From Corinectria fuckeliana (taxonomy: Eukaryota; Ascomycota; Sordariomycetes; Hypocreales; Nectriaceae), in assembly GCA_019137255.1 (NCBI GenBank), contig WPDH01000033.1:434001-498000 (forward strand): a DNA stretch of 64,000 nt, given 5' to 3'. Every line of letters begins with the position of its first letter. Position 1 is the stretch's first letter. Below, piece by piece: positions 63,954-64,000 of the stretch. The notes beneath the pieces were generated by a model that worked only from the letters and a program-made list of their open reading frames with translations, did no database searches and had not been told where the DNA came from. A program made the translations under genes and the position numbers.

Positions 63954-64000
63954 GACGCCTTACAGCTACAGTGCAGCTTTAGGGCATGACACGGGGATAC

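Noticed and set aside
1..64000. tRNA, rRNA, CRISPR arrays and intact transposons
   Set aside because: No B-box-like GGTTCGANTCC with a matching cloverleaf, no spaced direct repeats, no LTR or terminal inverted repeats with a transposase were seen by eye. A tRNAscan or repeat search could still find small ones.

Overview
The window is nuclear DNA of a filamentous ascomycete (Pezizomycotina, most like a Sordariomycete; the species cannot be named from sequence alone). The support is short GT-AG introns (mostly 50-110 bp) with CTRAC-type branch sites, long gene-poor spacers full of microsatellites, and fungal families such as Pal1, Mnn1-like and CAP10-like glycosyltransferases, spherulin 4 and a PA14-containing GH3 beta-glucosidase. 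Nineteen gene models are given with exon joins. Several small or highly split genes (RPS30, CKS1, the DUF202 protein) have no long open frame and were rebuilt by reading exons.

Layout. 1-17 kb: an edge fragment; a 961-aa disordered protein with a C-terminal Cys-rich module; a gene-poor stretch with a poly-C/NN assembly gap; ribosomal protein eS30; Y14 of the exon junction complex; a GH3 beta-glucosidase; a DUF202 membrane protein. 17-33 kb: a 283-aa unknown; ERO1, which ends in RDEL; CKS1; the U6 snRNA exonuclease USB1; Pal1. 33-43.6 kb: CFT1 (CPSF160) divergent from an LMBD1-type transporter, then an ANCHR/ZFYVE19-like zinc-finger protein and a Cys-rich single-pass membrane protein. 45-53 kb: an Mnn1-like mannosyltransferase, a type II membrane protein with a lectin-like repeat ectodomain, a spherulin-4 protein and a small orphan. 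53-64 kb: a reverse-transcriptase-like gene, a GT90/CAP10-like glycosyltransferase and an MFS sugar transporter.

The genes form no operon or metabolic cluster. Most are housekeeping: translation, mRNA 3' processing, snRNA maturation, EJC, cell cycle and ER redox. A secretory and cell-surface group lies at 43-63 kb.

The standout is the intronless RT-like gene at 53353-56352, which resembles the domesticated rvt class. Its 999-aa product begins MARTQQTAR, almost the first eight residues of mature histone H3. It also carries an internal 28-residue block, in the loop before the RT palm motifs, that matches H3 residues 4-31 at 25 of 28 positions. The changes fall at K4, K9 and K18, while K14, K23 and K27 are kept. 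The block is followed by a poly-Asp tract. A reverse-transcriptase-like protein with two H3-tail mimics is, to my knowledge, undescribed.
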